Source of the DNA: KBS50 sp042666615
Lineage (GTDB): Bacteria > Actinomycetota > Actinomycetes > Mycobacteriales > Micromonosporaceae
Length of the DNA: 64,000 bases
Reading direction: 5' to 3'
NCBI RefSeq assembly: GCF_042666615.1
Contig: NZ_JBHTDD010000004.1
Coordinates: 62,001-126,000 of the forward strand
Shown: piece by piece, positions 23,778 to 31,388 of the stretch
Numbering within the stretch: the stretch's first letter is position 1
Layout: the number at the start of each line of letters is the position of its first letter
The notes under the pieces: generated by a model
What the model saw: the letters and a program-made list of their open reading frames with translations, nothing else
Databases searched by the model: none
Told to the model about the DNA's origin: nothing
Program-made: the position numbers and the translations under genes

Positions 23778-25043
23778 GTGAGTAGTCCACGCGTGACGGT
23801 ATTCACCGGTAGCAACCGCACCCGGTTCCTCGACGAGTGCCTCCAGTCCCTGCTCGCCCAGACGTACACCGACTGGGAGTGGGTGGTGGTGCTCAACCAG
23901 GGGACGCGGTGGCGGCCCGAGGTGGACGACCGGCGAATTCGCCTCCTGGTGCAGGACGGACTGTCCGGCGTCGGTGCGGTGAAGCGGCGGGCGTGTGCGG
24001 AGGCGTACGGCGAGATCCTCGTCGAATTCGATGACGACGACCTGCTGAGCAGCGACTGCCTGGCCGAAGTCGTCGCGGCCTTCGACGCCAACCCGGGAGT
24101 CGGGTTCGTCTACAGCGACACGGCCCAGATCCGTGAGGACGGTGGCCGGGACGAGACGCGGTTCGCCGCCGCGCACGGCTGGCGATACCGGGACGAACGC
24201 GTGGACGGGCGGGAGGTCCTCGCTTGCGAGGCCCTCCCGCCCACCCCCCACAACGTCAGCTACATCTGGTACGCCCCGAACCATGTGCGGGCGTTCCGCC
24301 GGGACGTGTACGAGAAGGTCGGCGGCTACGACGAGTCGCTCGACGTGGCCGACGACGCCGATCTGATGAGCCGGCTCTACCAGCTGACCGAGTTCCACCA
24401 CATCCGTCGGTGCCTGTACCTGCAACGGATGCACGCCAGGAACACGCAGCGGGATCCCGCGTACAACGCCCGGATCCAGCAGCGCACGGTCGAGATCTAC
24501 GACCGCAACATCCAGTTCAACGCGTTGGCCTGGGCGAAGCGGCAGGAATTGAAGGCACTCGACATGGGTGCGGCGCACAACAAACCGGAGGGCTTCCTGG
24601 GGCTGGACTGCCGTTCCGGTCCCGGCGTGGACATTGTCTGCGACGTGACGAAGGGCATTGACCTGCCGGACAACAGCGTCGGGGTCATCCGGGCGGTCGA
24701 CTTCCTGGAGCACATTCCGGACAAGATCGCCATCTTCAACGAGCTGTACCGCATTCTCGCCCCGAACGGGATGCTGCTTTCGCTGACGCCGAGCACCGAC
24801 GGGCGCGGGGCCTACCAGGACCCCACCCACGTGGCGTTCTACAACGAGAACTCGTTCTGGTATTTCACCGACTCGGCGTACTCGCGGTTCGTCCCCGAGA
24901 TCGAATGCCGATTCCAGGTGTCCAGGCTGGTCACGTACTACCCGACCGACTGGCACAAGGCGCACAACATCTCGTACGTATCGGCCAACCTCATCGCGGT
25001 CAAGAACGACGAGATGCGGAACGGGGGAGTGCTGGCGATCTGA
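23778..25043 (+). CDS. Bifunctional GT2 glycosyltransferase - SAM-dependent methyltransferase fusion
   Basis: This 421-aa cytoplasmic protein has two domains. The first (about residues 5-230) is a GT-A family 2 glycosyltransferase with a DxD-type FDDDDLL and ADDADLMSRL. The second (about 255-400) resembles a class I methyltransferase: GFLGLDCRSG, DLPDNSVGVIRAVDFLEHI, YRILAPNGMLLSLTPS. Motif I, normally DLGCGxxK, reads DMGAAHNK here, so SAM binding may be altered. The GTG start lies seven bases after the lipoprotein stop, which shows an operon with the collagen-like gene. I infer that it adds a (methylated) sugar to the collagen-like protein or a cell-surface glycan. Confidence 0.82.
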   Translation: MSSPRVTVFTGSNRTRFLDECLQSLLAQTYTDWEWVVVLNQGTRWRPEVDDRRIRLLVQDGLSGVGAVKRRACAEAYGEILVEFDDDDLLSSDCLAEVVAAFDANPGVGFVYSDTAQIREDGGRDETRFAAAHGWRYRDERVDGREVLACEALPPTPHNVSYIWYAPNHVRAFRRDVYEKVGGYDESLDVADDADLMSRLYQLTEFHHIRRCLYLQRMHARNTQRDPAYNARIQQRTVEIYDRNIQFNALAWAKRQELKALDMGAAHNKPEGFLGLDCRSGPGVDIVCDVTKGIDLPDNSVGVIRAVDFLEHIPDKIAIFNELYRILAPNGMLLSLTPSTDGRGAYQDPTHVAFYNENSFWYFTDSAYSRFVPEIECRFQVSRLVTYYPTDWHKAHNISYVSANLIAVKNDEMRNGGVLAI

Positions 25044-25064
25044 CCGTCGTACTTCCTGTGCGTC

Positions 25065-25097
25065 CCCGGCCCGGTCGTGTTTTCCGACCGGGCCGGG
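25065..25097 (+). terminator. Hairpin terminator of the collagen-like operon
   Basis: A perfect 13-bp stem (CCCGGCCCGGTCG with its complement) closes a seven-base loop rich in T, 22 bases after the glycosyltransferase stop. No long U-tract follows, which is common in actinomycete terminators. Confidence 0.75.
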
Positions 25098-25205
25098 ATG
25101 GGTAATCCGATGATCAACGACGGACCCGACTCTGGAGGACCCAGTCATGCCCGACCGCAGTCCCGCCCGTACCAACGGATCCGACGGCATCTGGGAGGTG
25201 CGGCG

Positions 25206-25631
25206 ATGAGCGCCCCGGCGAGCCCCGCCACCGTCGCCGACTGCCTGCGCGTCGGAGCCGGCTTCTCGCAGGGCGACCGGAACTGGATCGTCGAGCAGTT
25301 CGCCACCCTGGACGCCCGGCTTGCCAGCTTTCCCGCCGACGGAACCGAACTCGAGGTCATCGTGAAGGACCGGGAGGCCAAGGGCCAGAAGGTCACCCTG
25401 GAGTGCTGGATCGCCGGCCAGTCGAAGATCGTCACCACCTCGGCGGAGGAGGACCTGCACGCCGCCCTCAACGACGTGCGTGACGACCTGCGTCGCCGGC
25501 TCAACGACGCCAAGACGAAGCGGGAGCCCCGCAACAACCGGCACCTGCGTGACCGCCCGGTGCCAACCCCCGAAGCCGACGAGGCCGACCCGGTCGCGGT
25601 GGACCGGCCCGCCGACACCGAGCGCGGCTGA
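25206..25631 (+). CDS. HPF/RaiA-like ribosome-associated protein (short form)
   Basis: This 141-aa protein resembles the N-terminal domain of hibernation-promoting factors, which bind the 30S subunit and silence ribosomes under stress. The core is ELEVIVKDREAKGQKVTLEC, split by the usual beta strands, then EEDLHAALNDVRDDLRRRL. The long-form C-terminal dimerisation domain is missing; an acidic/proline-rich tail takes its place. The ATG at 25206 has GGGAGGTGCGGCG upstream, and the longer frame lacks such a site. Assignment to the family is likely but not certain. Confidence 0.65.
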   Translation: MSAPASPATVADCLRVGAGFSQGDRNWIVEQFATLDARLASFPADGTELEVIVKDREAKGQKVTLECWIAGQSKIVTTSAEEDLHAALNDVRDDLRRRLNDAKTKREPRNNRHLRDRPVPTPEADEADPVAVDRPADTERG

Positions 25632-25749
25632 CACGATCCGCGGTGCCGCCCGGTGCCGGGCGGCACCGCGGAGTGTCCGATCCCCCACCCGATGGTCTAC
25701 GTTCGACACATCGGCCGCGACCACGGAGCCGATGACCCGGGGGAGGTCC

Positions 25750-26322
25750 ATGGTGGGGAACGTTCTGCTCGCCGCGCGCATCCTGATCGCGCTGGTTTTC
25801 GTCGCGTCCGCGGTCAGCAAACTGCGCGGCGTCGCCGCCTTCCAGTCGTTCGAGACGGCAACCAGGGGGATGGGTGTGCCCGCCCGCCTGGTCCGGCCGG
25901 CCGCCATCGCCGTGCTGGCCGGTGAGGTGCTCACCGTACCGCTGCTGGCCCTGCCGCCCGGCGGGCTCGCCGGCTTCGCGGTCGCGGCCGTCCTGCTGGT
26001 GGCCTTCAGCGTGGGGATCGCCCTGGCCGTCCGCCGGGGGACCCGGCAGTCGTGCAACTGCTTCGGCTCGTCGACCACCCCGATGGGCGTACGCCATCTG
26101 GTGCGCAACGGTTTCCTGCTCGCCGTCGTGGCGGCGGGCGTGGCCGGCGCAGTGACCGGGGCCGCCGCGCCGAGCCACCCCGCCGCGATCGCGATCGTGG
26201 CCGTGGCCGCCGCCGTCGGTGCCCTGCTGGTGATCCGGTACGACGACCTGGCCGCGCTGTTCGTCCCGGACCGCCCGGCCGCCTCTCGTTCGACGGTCAG
26301 CCCTCGGGTCGGCCGCCCCTGA
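25750..26322 (+). CDS. MauE/DoxX-type redox-associated membrane protein
   Basis: This is a 190-aa integral membrane protein with four to five hydrophobic helices and the MauE hallmark SCNCFGSSTTP near residue 100. MauE-type proteins pass reducing or oxidising equivalents across the membrane to thioredoxin-like partners (MauD). No MauD gene is adjacent, although a MauD-like gene lies 20 kb away at 5461-6015. A GTG three bases inside is an alternative start; GGGGGAGG sits at the right distance. Confidence 0.85.
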   Translation: MVGNVLLAARILIALVFVASAVSKLRGVAAFQSFETATRGMGVPARLVRPAAIAVLAGEVLTVPLLALPPGGLAGFAVAAVLLVAFSVGIALAVRRGTRQSCNCFGSSTTPMGVRHLVRNGFLLAVVAAGVAGAVTGAAAPSHPAAIAIVAVAAAVGALLVIRYDDLAALFVPDRPAASRSTVSPRVGRP

Positions 26323-26357
26323 CCCCCGCGTCCTCGCGCGGTCCCCCTCACCCCGCC

Positions 26358-26425
26358 GATCTTGCAGTTGTGGTTGCCGATTCGCGCCTTTGGGTCGGTT
26401 TTGTCGCAGCCCAAAACGCAAGATC
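26358..26425. repeat. Palindromic repeat element (GATCTTGC...GCAAGATC)
   Basis: An 8-bp terminal inverted repeat extends inward, through a bulged A and one mismatch, by GTT/AAC and TGG/CCA. It lies between the convergent MauE and HNH genes and probably also works as a terminator. It resembles the element at 37626-37672 in its GATCTTG end. Confidence 0.6.
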
Positions 26426-26529
26426 AACGCGGGAGAAGGGGGCGGCGGCGGGGCGCCCGCCGGGTCGCCGCACCTGCCCCGGTACGGCGACCCGGCCCCC
26501 CCGCGGGCTGGAGTGGTGGCTTCTGGCGG

Positions 26530-26973
26530 TCAGCGCACGCCGAGCGCGTCCCACGTCGGGACCCGCGGCGTCATCCGCAACCGCAGACCCGCCTCGGCGG
26601 GGGTGCGGTCACCCTTGCGCTGGTTGCAGCCGTAGCAGGCCGCGACGGTGTTCAGCCAACTGTTGGTCCCACCGCGCGAGCGGGGCAGGACGTGATCGAC
26701 CGTGGTGGCCGTGGCCGGGCAGTAGCCGCACCGGTGCCCGTCGCGGCGCAGCACACCAGACTTCGACCACGCCGGGCCGCGGGTGTACCGCCACCTGGTG
26801 ACGACGTAGCGGACCAGTCGGACCACCCTCGGCATCGGGAACACCCCGATGAGCCGGTCGGGATCGGCCTCATGTATCTCCGCGACCTGCCGACAGAGCA
26901 TCCGGATGGCGTGTTGCACCGGGACCCGGTGCAACGGACCGAGGTCAGCGTTGATGACGAGTACGGCGCCCAC
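26530..26973 (-). CDS. HNH endonuclease family protein
   Basis: This 147-aa protein has a C-terminal HNH nuclease domain: CGYC, then the catalytic TVDHVLPRSRGG, SWLNTVAACYGCN and QRKGDR. Two CxxC pairs would hold a zinc ion that supports the fold. The N-terminal 65 residues (VLVINADLGPLHRVPVQHAI) are the strand/helix region typical of standalone actinobacterial HNH proteins. The start is GTG with GGGAGGG before it. Target and role are unknown; it is not linked to recombinase or phage genes here. Confidence 0.87.
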   Translation of the reverse strand: MGAVLVINADLGPLHRVPVQHAIRMLCRQVAEIHEADPDRLIGVFPMPRVVRLVRYVVTRWRYTRGPAWSKSGVLRRDGHRCGYCPATATTVDHVLPRSRGGTNSWLNTVAACYGCNQRKGDRTPAEAGLRLRMTPRVPTWDALGVR

Positions 26974-27040
26974 CGGATCCCTCCCTTCGTTAGTCCTGAT
27001 CCGATTCCGCTCTCAGAATTGCGTTCCGGGCGAACGCGAA

Positions 27041-27075
27041 GAAGCCGCCCGACCCGATCGTGGGTGGGCGGCTTC
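27041..27075 (-). terminator. Hairpin terminator between the small gene and the HNH gene
   Basis: GAAGCCGCCC and GGGCGGCTTC pair perfectly, and the inner ACCC/GGGT extends the stem past one bulge. It lies 20 bases beyond the stop of the 37-aa gene on the minus strand. Confidence 0.75.
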
Positions 27076-27094
27076 CGCGTCGCGATACGCGGCG

Positions 27095-27208
27095 TCAGCA
27101 GCGCCACCCGTCCAACAGGTAGCTGTCGAGGAACCGTTCGGCGGCGGGCGCGCACCAGCCACCGCGCGACATGTGTCGCCGCGATTCTGGCTGGCGCCTG
27201 CTCGTCAT
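27095..27208 (-). CDS. Candidate 37-aa small protein with two cysteines
   Basis: This frame is too short for ordinary gene calling. It starts with ATG at 27208, preceded by GAGGGAGCGG at good spacing, ends in TGA and is followed by a strong hairpin terminator. The product begins MTSRRQPESRRHMSRGG and ends FLDSYLLDGWRC. It is basic at the N-terminus with two Trp and two Cys in the C-terminal half. I recognise no family. Codon use fits the genome. Having its own ribosome site and terminator argues that it is real; a regulatory or peptide role is open. Confidence 0.5.
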   Translation of the reverse strand: MTSRRQPESRRHMSRGGWCAPAAERFLDSYLLDGWRC

Positions 27209-27300
27209 GGTGACCGCTCCCTCGGTGGTTCGTTGCGGAAACCGTAAATGGCGCCCGGAATCCGGGCAACGCTATTTCGATCACCCGTTGTACGGGTCGA

Positions 27301-27951
27301 TCAGAGTCCCCAGAATGGCCCCGACAGTCCCACGCCACGCAGGTACTCCTTGGCGGCGGCCGGTTCCCGACGGACGTAGCCGCGGTCGAGTCGCCCGGAG
27401 TACCAGCCGGAGGCGAACCTCCACAGCGTCGCCAGGTCCATCACGTAGCCACGGTCGACACCGGCGGCCCGGCACCAGGCGTCGACGCAGTCCTCGGCAC
27501 AGAACAGGCGCTGGTGGCCGCAGGTGTGCAGCACGTCGTCCCACATCCGTTCCGCCGGCACGAGGAAGTGCGCGACCTGCTCGCCGGCAGGTGGTTGGTC
27601 GGTACCGACGTTCCAGGCGTGCGGGCGGGCGCAGGCCGGGCAGCGGGTGGACACCAGCACCTCGCCCTCGTCCGGCAGCAGGTGCGGCAGGGCGAAGGAA
27701 TCCCAGGCGCAGCCGCCCCACCAGAGCGTCCGGCGGCCCATCACGGCGAAACCCAGCGGTACGGCGGAGAACGGATGGGCCATGACGATCCGGTCGCCGT
27801 CCAGCACGAGATGGCGGGCGCCGGCCAACTCGGCCAGTCCGGTCCGTACCTCGTCCACGTCGCTCCCGCCGGCCAACTCGACGACCGTCGGTGCCCGTCC
27901 GGTTTCGGCGAACGACCGGTAGACGGCGAGGCGCAACTCTTCGAGATCCAT
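27301..27951 (-). CDS. Alkylmercury lyase (MerB)-like protein
   Basis: This 216-aa protein resembles organomercurial lyase. It has a small winged-helix N-terminus (about residues 1-60) and a catalytic domain with GGCAWDSFALPHLL, matching the MerB Cys96 and Asp99 spacing. Later cysteines occur in RCPACARPH and HTCGHQRLFCAEDC, more than classic MerB has. No merA, merR or merT gene is nearby, so a role in mercury resistance is not assured; many actinobacterial MerB-like proteins stand alone. I use the ATG at 27951, where the family N-terminus starts. A 6-bp hairpin at 27282-27296 follows the stop. Confidence 0.75.
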   Translation of the reverse strand: MDLEELRLAVYRSFAETGRAPTVVELAGGSDVDEVRTGLAELAGARHLVLDGDRIVMAHPFSAVPLGFAVMGRRTLWWGGCAWDSFALPHLLPDEGEVLVSTRCPACARPHAWNVGTDQPPAGEQVAHFLVPAERMWDDVLHTCGHQRLFCAEDCVDAWCRAAGVDRGYVMDLATLWRFASGWYSGRLDRGYVRREPAAAKEYLRGVGLSGPFWGL

Positions 27952-28081
27952 CCCGGCATCCTGCCAAGCTCCGGCAGCAATGGCCCCATGTCTCGTGACA
28001 TCGAACGGTTCTCCGTGGATGTCCGAACGCGGCGTCCGAACGCAGCCAGACCTGGAAGGTGATCCTGGCGATGCTGTTTCC

Positions 28082-28156
28082 ATGAACGACATCAAGGACA
28101 AGGTCGCCCTGATCATCGGCGGCCGTCGGGGGCGGCTCGGCCGTCCGGGACCGTGA
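28082..28156 (+). pseudogene. Fragment of a short-chain dehydrogenase N-terminus
   Basis: The frame reads MNDIKDKVALIIGGRRG and stops after 24 residues. This matches the first beta strand and glycine-rich loop of short-chain dehydrogenases (usually KVALITGGxxGIG). Nothing of the rest of the enzyme follows. It looks like the remnant of a deleted gene, although a chance frame cannot be excluded. Confidence 0.4.
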
Positions 28157-28213
28157 GGAGGGGCACCGGCGCGTTCGTGGCGTCCGGTGAGCCGGCTGTC
28201 TACGGTGGTCGCG

Positions 28214-28933
28214 ATGGACATCGTACAAATCACCGTGAACCTGTTCTTCCTTCGTTTTCCGATCGGGCACGTCTACCTGTGGCGGGATCCCGACGGGCTG
28301 ACCATCGTCGACGCCGGCGCACCGGGCAGCGGGCCGCGGATCGCGGAGGCGATCCGCGGCCTCGGGCACGACCTGCGGGAGGTCCGGCGGCTGGTGCTCA
28401 CCCACGGTCACCAGGACCATGTGGGGGGTGCCGCCGACATCGCCTCCTGGGGCGACATCGAGGTCATCGCGCACCGGGCCGACGCGCCCGTCATTCGCGG
28501 CGAGGTGGTTCCCCCGGCGCCGGACCTGGCGGACTTCGAACGGCCCATCTTCGACGCGGTGAGCGTCCAGCTGCCGGCCGAGCCGCCGGCGCCGGTCCGG
28601 GTGGACCGGGAGGTGGACCAGGGAGACGTACTGGACGTCGGGGAGGGTGCGGTGGTGCTCGCCGTCCCGGGGCACACCGCAGGCGGCATCGCGCTGCATC
28701 TGCCCGACTGGAAGGTGGTGTTCACCGGGGACATCGCCGCCCGCAACCCGCGATCACGGGACCCGGAAGCGCCGGTCTTCCCCGGGTTGTTCAACGTGGA
28801 CCGGGCCGAGGCGTTGGCGTCGTACCGCCGACTGGCCGCGCTGGATGTGGAGATCGCCTGCTTCGGCCACGGCGAGCCGTTGACGGCGGCAGCCGGGGAA
28901 CGGATGCGCGCCGCCGGCGACCGGATGCCGTAG
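28214..28933 (+). CDS. Metallo-beta-lactamase-fold hydrolase
   Basis: This 239-aa cytoplasmic hydrolase shows the di-zinc motif THGHQDHVGG (about residue 70), a further histidine in VPGHTAGG, the bridging aspartate in VFTGD and the late histidine in CFGHGEP. It belongs with glyoxalase II-like and quinolone-signal-hydrolase-like members; the substrate is unknown. I prefer the ATG at 28214 over the upstream start at 28187 because it begins the first beta strand; the ribosome site is weak either way. Confidence 0.88.
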   Translation: MDIVQITVNLFFLRFPIGHVYLWRDPDGLTIVDAGAPGSGPRIAEAIRGLGHDLREVRRLVLTHGHQDHVGGAADIASWGDIEVIAHRADAPVIRGEVVPPAPDLADFERPIFDAVSVQLPAEPPAPVRVDREVDQGDVLDVGEGAVVLAVPGHTAGGIALHLPDWKVVFTGDIAARNPRSRDPEAPVFPGLFNVDRAEALASYRRLAALDVEIACFGHGEPLTAAAGERMRAAGDRMP

Positions 28934-28959
28934 CCCGACGGTGACCTGGACCACGACGC

Positions 28960-28982
28960 TTGACTTCAACAATTGTTCAACT
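28960..28982. promoter_or_regulatory. AT-rich palindrome, possible operator
   Basis: AACAATTGTT (28968-28977) is a perfect palindrome inside a locally AT-rich patch that also holds TTGACT. It resembles the dyad upstream of the FAD monooxygenase at 53513. No gene clearly starts just downstream, so its target is unclear. Confidence 0.35.
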
Positions 28983-29140
28983 CCGAACCTGGATGCGACA
29001 GGAACCGGGCGACCGGTTCCCTGGTCCGGTCTGGTCGACAGGTCCCGCGACCGTCGCCGACTTCCGTTGAGGAGGCCCGGGTGGTCGAGCAGGGTCGGGA
29101 TTCCGGTGCTGGTTGTCGAGCCGGCCGGCTGACCGGCGGT

Positions 29141-29791
29141 TCACTCGGGAGGCGCCGGTGATCCGGTGTACGCGCTGAGGAACACGTCGACCGCGGCGCG
29201 GGCGATCCCGTCCTGTTCGCCGGTCGTCATCGATCGACCGGCGTACCCGGACCGAAGGTCGACCGGGCCGGTGAGCAGGGCCAGGAACTGCTCGGCGGCC
29301 CGGTCGGGGTCGGTGAGGCGCAGCCGGCCGGTGACACACAGCCGGGCCAACCGGTCGGCGAGCGCCGTGGCGAGCGTCCGCGGGTCGACGGAGGGGAGAC
29401 CGAGCAGATCGGGAAACCGGGTGCCCTCGGCGTGCAGCAGCCGGCGCAGCGCCGTCGACCGTTCGGAACAGTGGTGACGCAGCAGCCGACGACCGGTGTC
29501 TTCGAGCGCCGCCCGCAGGTCGTCGCCCGGCCTGGTCAGTCCGTCGAGGGCGGCCAGGTTCTCGGCGTGTAGGGCGTCGGCGGCGGCCTCGACGGCCTGT
29601 CGGAACAGGTTCGCCTTGTCGGTCAGGTGGTTGTAGACGGTGGGCTTGGCCACGCTGGCCTCAGCGGCGATCTCCTTGACGCACGCCTGGGCGTACCCCT
29701 GTCGAGCGAAGACCGTGATGGCGGCGTCCAGGATCGCGTGGCGCTTGTCGATACGCCCGCGTGAGGCGGCGTGGGCGGATGCGGCGGTCAC
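29141..29791 (-). CDS. TetR-family transcriptional regulator
   Basis: This 216-aa repressor has an N-terminal helix-turn-helix (residues about 15-62: AILDAAITVFARQGY, KEIAAEASVAKPTVYNHL) and an all-helical ligand domain. It starts with GTG and diverges from a drug-exporter gene, so it most likely represses that exporter until a ligand binds. The 99-base gap includes ACCAAGCGGT, which could be an operator half. Confidence 0.92.
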   Translation of the reverse strand: MTAASAHAASRGRIDKRHAILDAAITVFARQGYAQACVKEIAAEASVAKPTVYNHLTDKANLFRQAVEAAADALHAENLAALDGLTRPGDDLRAALEDTGRRLLRHHCSERSTALRRLLHAEGTRFPDLLGLPSVDPRTLATALADRLARLCVTGRLRLTDPDRAAEQFLALLTGPVDLRSGYAGRSMTTGEQDGIARAAVDVFLSAYTGSPAPPE

Positions 29792-29854
29792 CCGGGCAGC
29801 CTACCTCCGTCCGCGACGTTCCATGAACCAAGCGGTCCATTTTCATGTACGCGC

Positions 29855-29884
29855 TTGCCCACTGGGAGGATCCATCCCTAGATT
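29855..29884 (+). promoter_or_regulatory. Promoter of the MFS gene, probably leaderless
   Basis: TTGCCC (29855-29860) and TAGATT (29879-29884) are 18 bases apart. The GTG start codon lies only six bases after the -10, which implies a transcript with almost no leader; no ribosome site precedes the GTG. Confidence 0.45.
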
Positions 29885-29890
29885 GAACCC

Positions 29891-31309
29891 GTGAGTACAA
29901 CTAGCGAGACTCGTGAGCATGGAACTGATCGATTGGAGCCGGCCCTACGTCGCCTGATCGCGGTGGTCCTGCTGGGCGGGATCATGGGAATCCTGGACGG
30001 CACGATGGTGGTCGTCGCCGTGGACACCCTCACCGCCAGCTTCGACACCGCAGTACGGACCGTGGGCTGGGTTTCCACCGCCTACCTGCTGGCCCTCACG
30101 GTCACCATTCCCGTCACCACCTGGGCGGTCGACCGGTGGGGAGCGCGCCGGTTGTGGCTGGCCGGCCTGGCCCTGTTCCTGCTCGCTTCCCTCGCCAGCG
30201 GGCTGGCCTGGGACATGGCGAGCCTGATCGGGTTCCGGGTGCTCCAGGGGGTCGGCGCGGGCATACTCGACCCGCTCGTGCTCGTCCTGCTCGCCCGGGG
30301 CGCCGGACCGGCGCGCGCCGGCCGCGTCATGGGGCTCATGGGTGCGGTGCTGCCGCTGGGGCCGGTGCTCGGTCCGGTGCTGGGTGGGGTCCTTGTCGAC
30401 GGTCTGGGCTGGCGGTGGATGTTCCTGGTCAACCTGCCCATCGGTGCCGTCGCCTTCCTGCTCGCGCTGCGAGTGGTTCCGCGTGACCGGCCGGCCGGAA
30501 CCGCGAACCGTCTCGACCTCCTCGGGGTGGCGCTGAGCGGGCCGGGCGTCGCCGCACTGGTCCTGGCGCTCACCCGGGTCGGCGAGAACGGCGGACTCTC
30601 CAGCGCCGCCGTCGGTCTTCCGCTCGCGGTCGGGGTGACGCTGCTGATCGGGTACGGCGTACACGCGCTCCGTGGCCGGCACGCCGCACCGCTTGTCGAT
30701 CTGCGGCTGTTCGCCAGCCGACCCTTCTCGGCCAGCGTCACCGTGCAGGGGCTCGTCGGGGTGGCGACGTTCTCCGCGCTGTTCGCGTTCCCGCTGTATC
30801 TCTTACGGGCCGGTGGCTCGACGGGCGGCCCGGCCGAAGCCGGTCTGCTGGTGGCGCCGATCGGTCTCGGGTCGGTGCTCAGCATGCCGGTCGCGGGGCG
30901 GCTGAGCGACCGGATCGGCACCCGCGGACTCGCGCTGGCCGGGTCGGTGTGCGCGGCGCTGGCCGCGCTGGCCCTCACTCGACTTGGCGCGGATTCCCAT
31001 CCGCTATGGCCCGCACTTGTCGGGTTCGCCATTGGCGCCGCCCTCGGCTTCGTGGCCGCGCCCACGATGGGGTCGTTGTACCGGACCCTGCCGGCGCCGC
31101 TCGTGCCGCAGGGCAGTTCCGTGCTCTACATGCTCAACCAGCTCGGTGCGGCGGTCGGCATCGCGGTCACCGCCGAGATCGCCGACTCCGCCGCCGATCC
31201 AGGTGCGATGGCGCGGGCCGTCGGTTTGTGGATTCTCGGGACGGTGCTCGTCATGGCGGTTGTGGCCAGTCAGCTTCCCGGCCGCCCGGACAAGCGTCCA
31301 TCTATGTAG
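29891..31309 (+). CDS. MFS drug exporter, DHA2 (14-helix) type
   Basis: This proton-driven efflux protein has 472 aa and about 14 membrane helices. Family motifs are the helix-1 region LDGTMVVVAVDTL, VDRWGARRLWLAG (motif A) and the antiporter motif C around VLPLGPVLGPVLGGVL. It resembles EmrB/QacA-type exporters of lipophilic drugs. The TetR repressor is divergent. The substrate cannot be inferred. Confidence 0.9.
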   Translation: MSTTSETREHGTDRLEPALRRLIAVVLLGGIMGILDGTMVVVAVDTLTASFDTAVRTVGWVSTAYLLALTVTIPVTTWAVDRWGARRLWLAGLALFLLASLASGLAWDMASLIGFRVLQGVGAGILDPLVLVLLARGAGPARAGRVMGLMGAVLPLGPVLGPVLGGVLVDGLGWRWMFLVNLPIGAVAFLLALRVVPRDRPAGTANRLDLLGVALSGPGVAALVLALTRVGENGGLSSAAVGLPLAVGVTLLIGYGVHALRGRHAAPLVDLRLFASRPFSASVTVQGLVGVATFSALFAFPLYLLRAGGSTGGPAEAGLLVAPIGLGSVLSMPVAGRLSDRIGTRGLALAGSVCAALAALALTRLGADSHPLWPALVGFAIGAALGFVAAPTMGSLYRTLPAPLVPQGSSVLYMLNQLGAAVGIAVTAEIADSAADPGAMARAVGLWILGTVLVMAVVASQLPGRPDKRPSM

Positions 31310-31388
31310 CTATCCTTCCTTGACCTCACGCCAAGCCGTAGCTAAGTTTCAGACATCCGGTCCGGTCGCCACTGGAGGAGGCATCCCC

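Noticed and set aside
27301..28233. Longer start for the MerB-like protein at 28233
   Set aside because: The extra N-terminal 94 residues overlap the dehydrogenase remnant and look non-coding; the ATG at 27951 begins the family's N-terminus.
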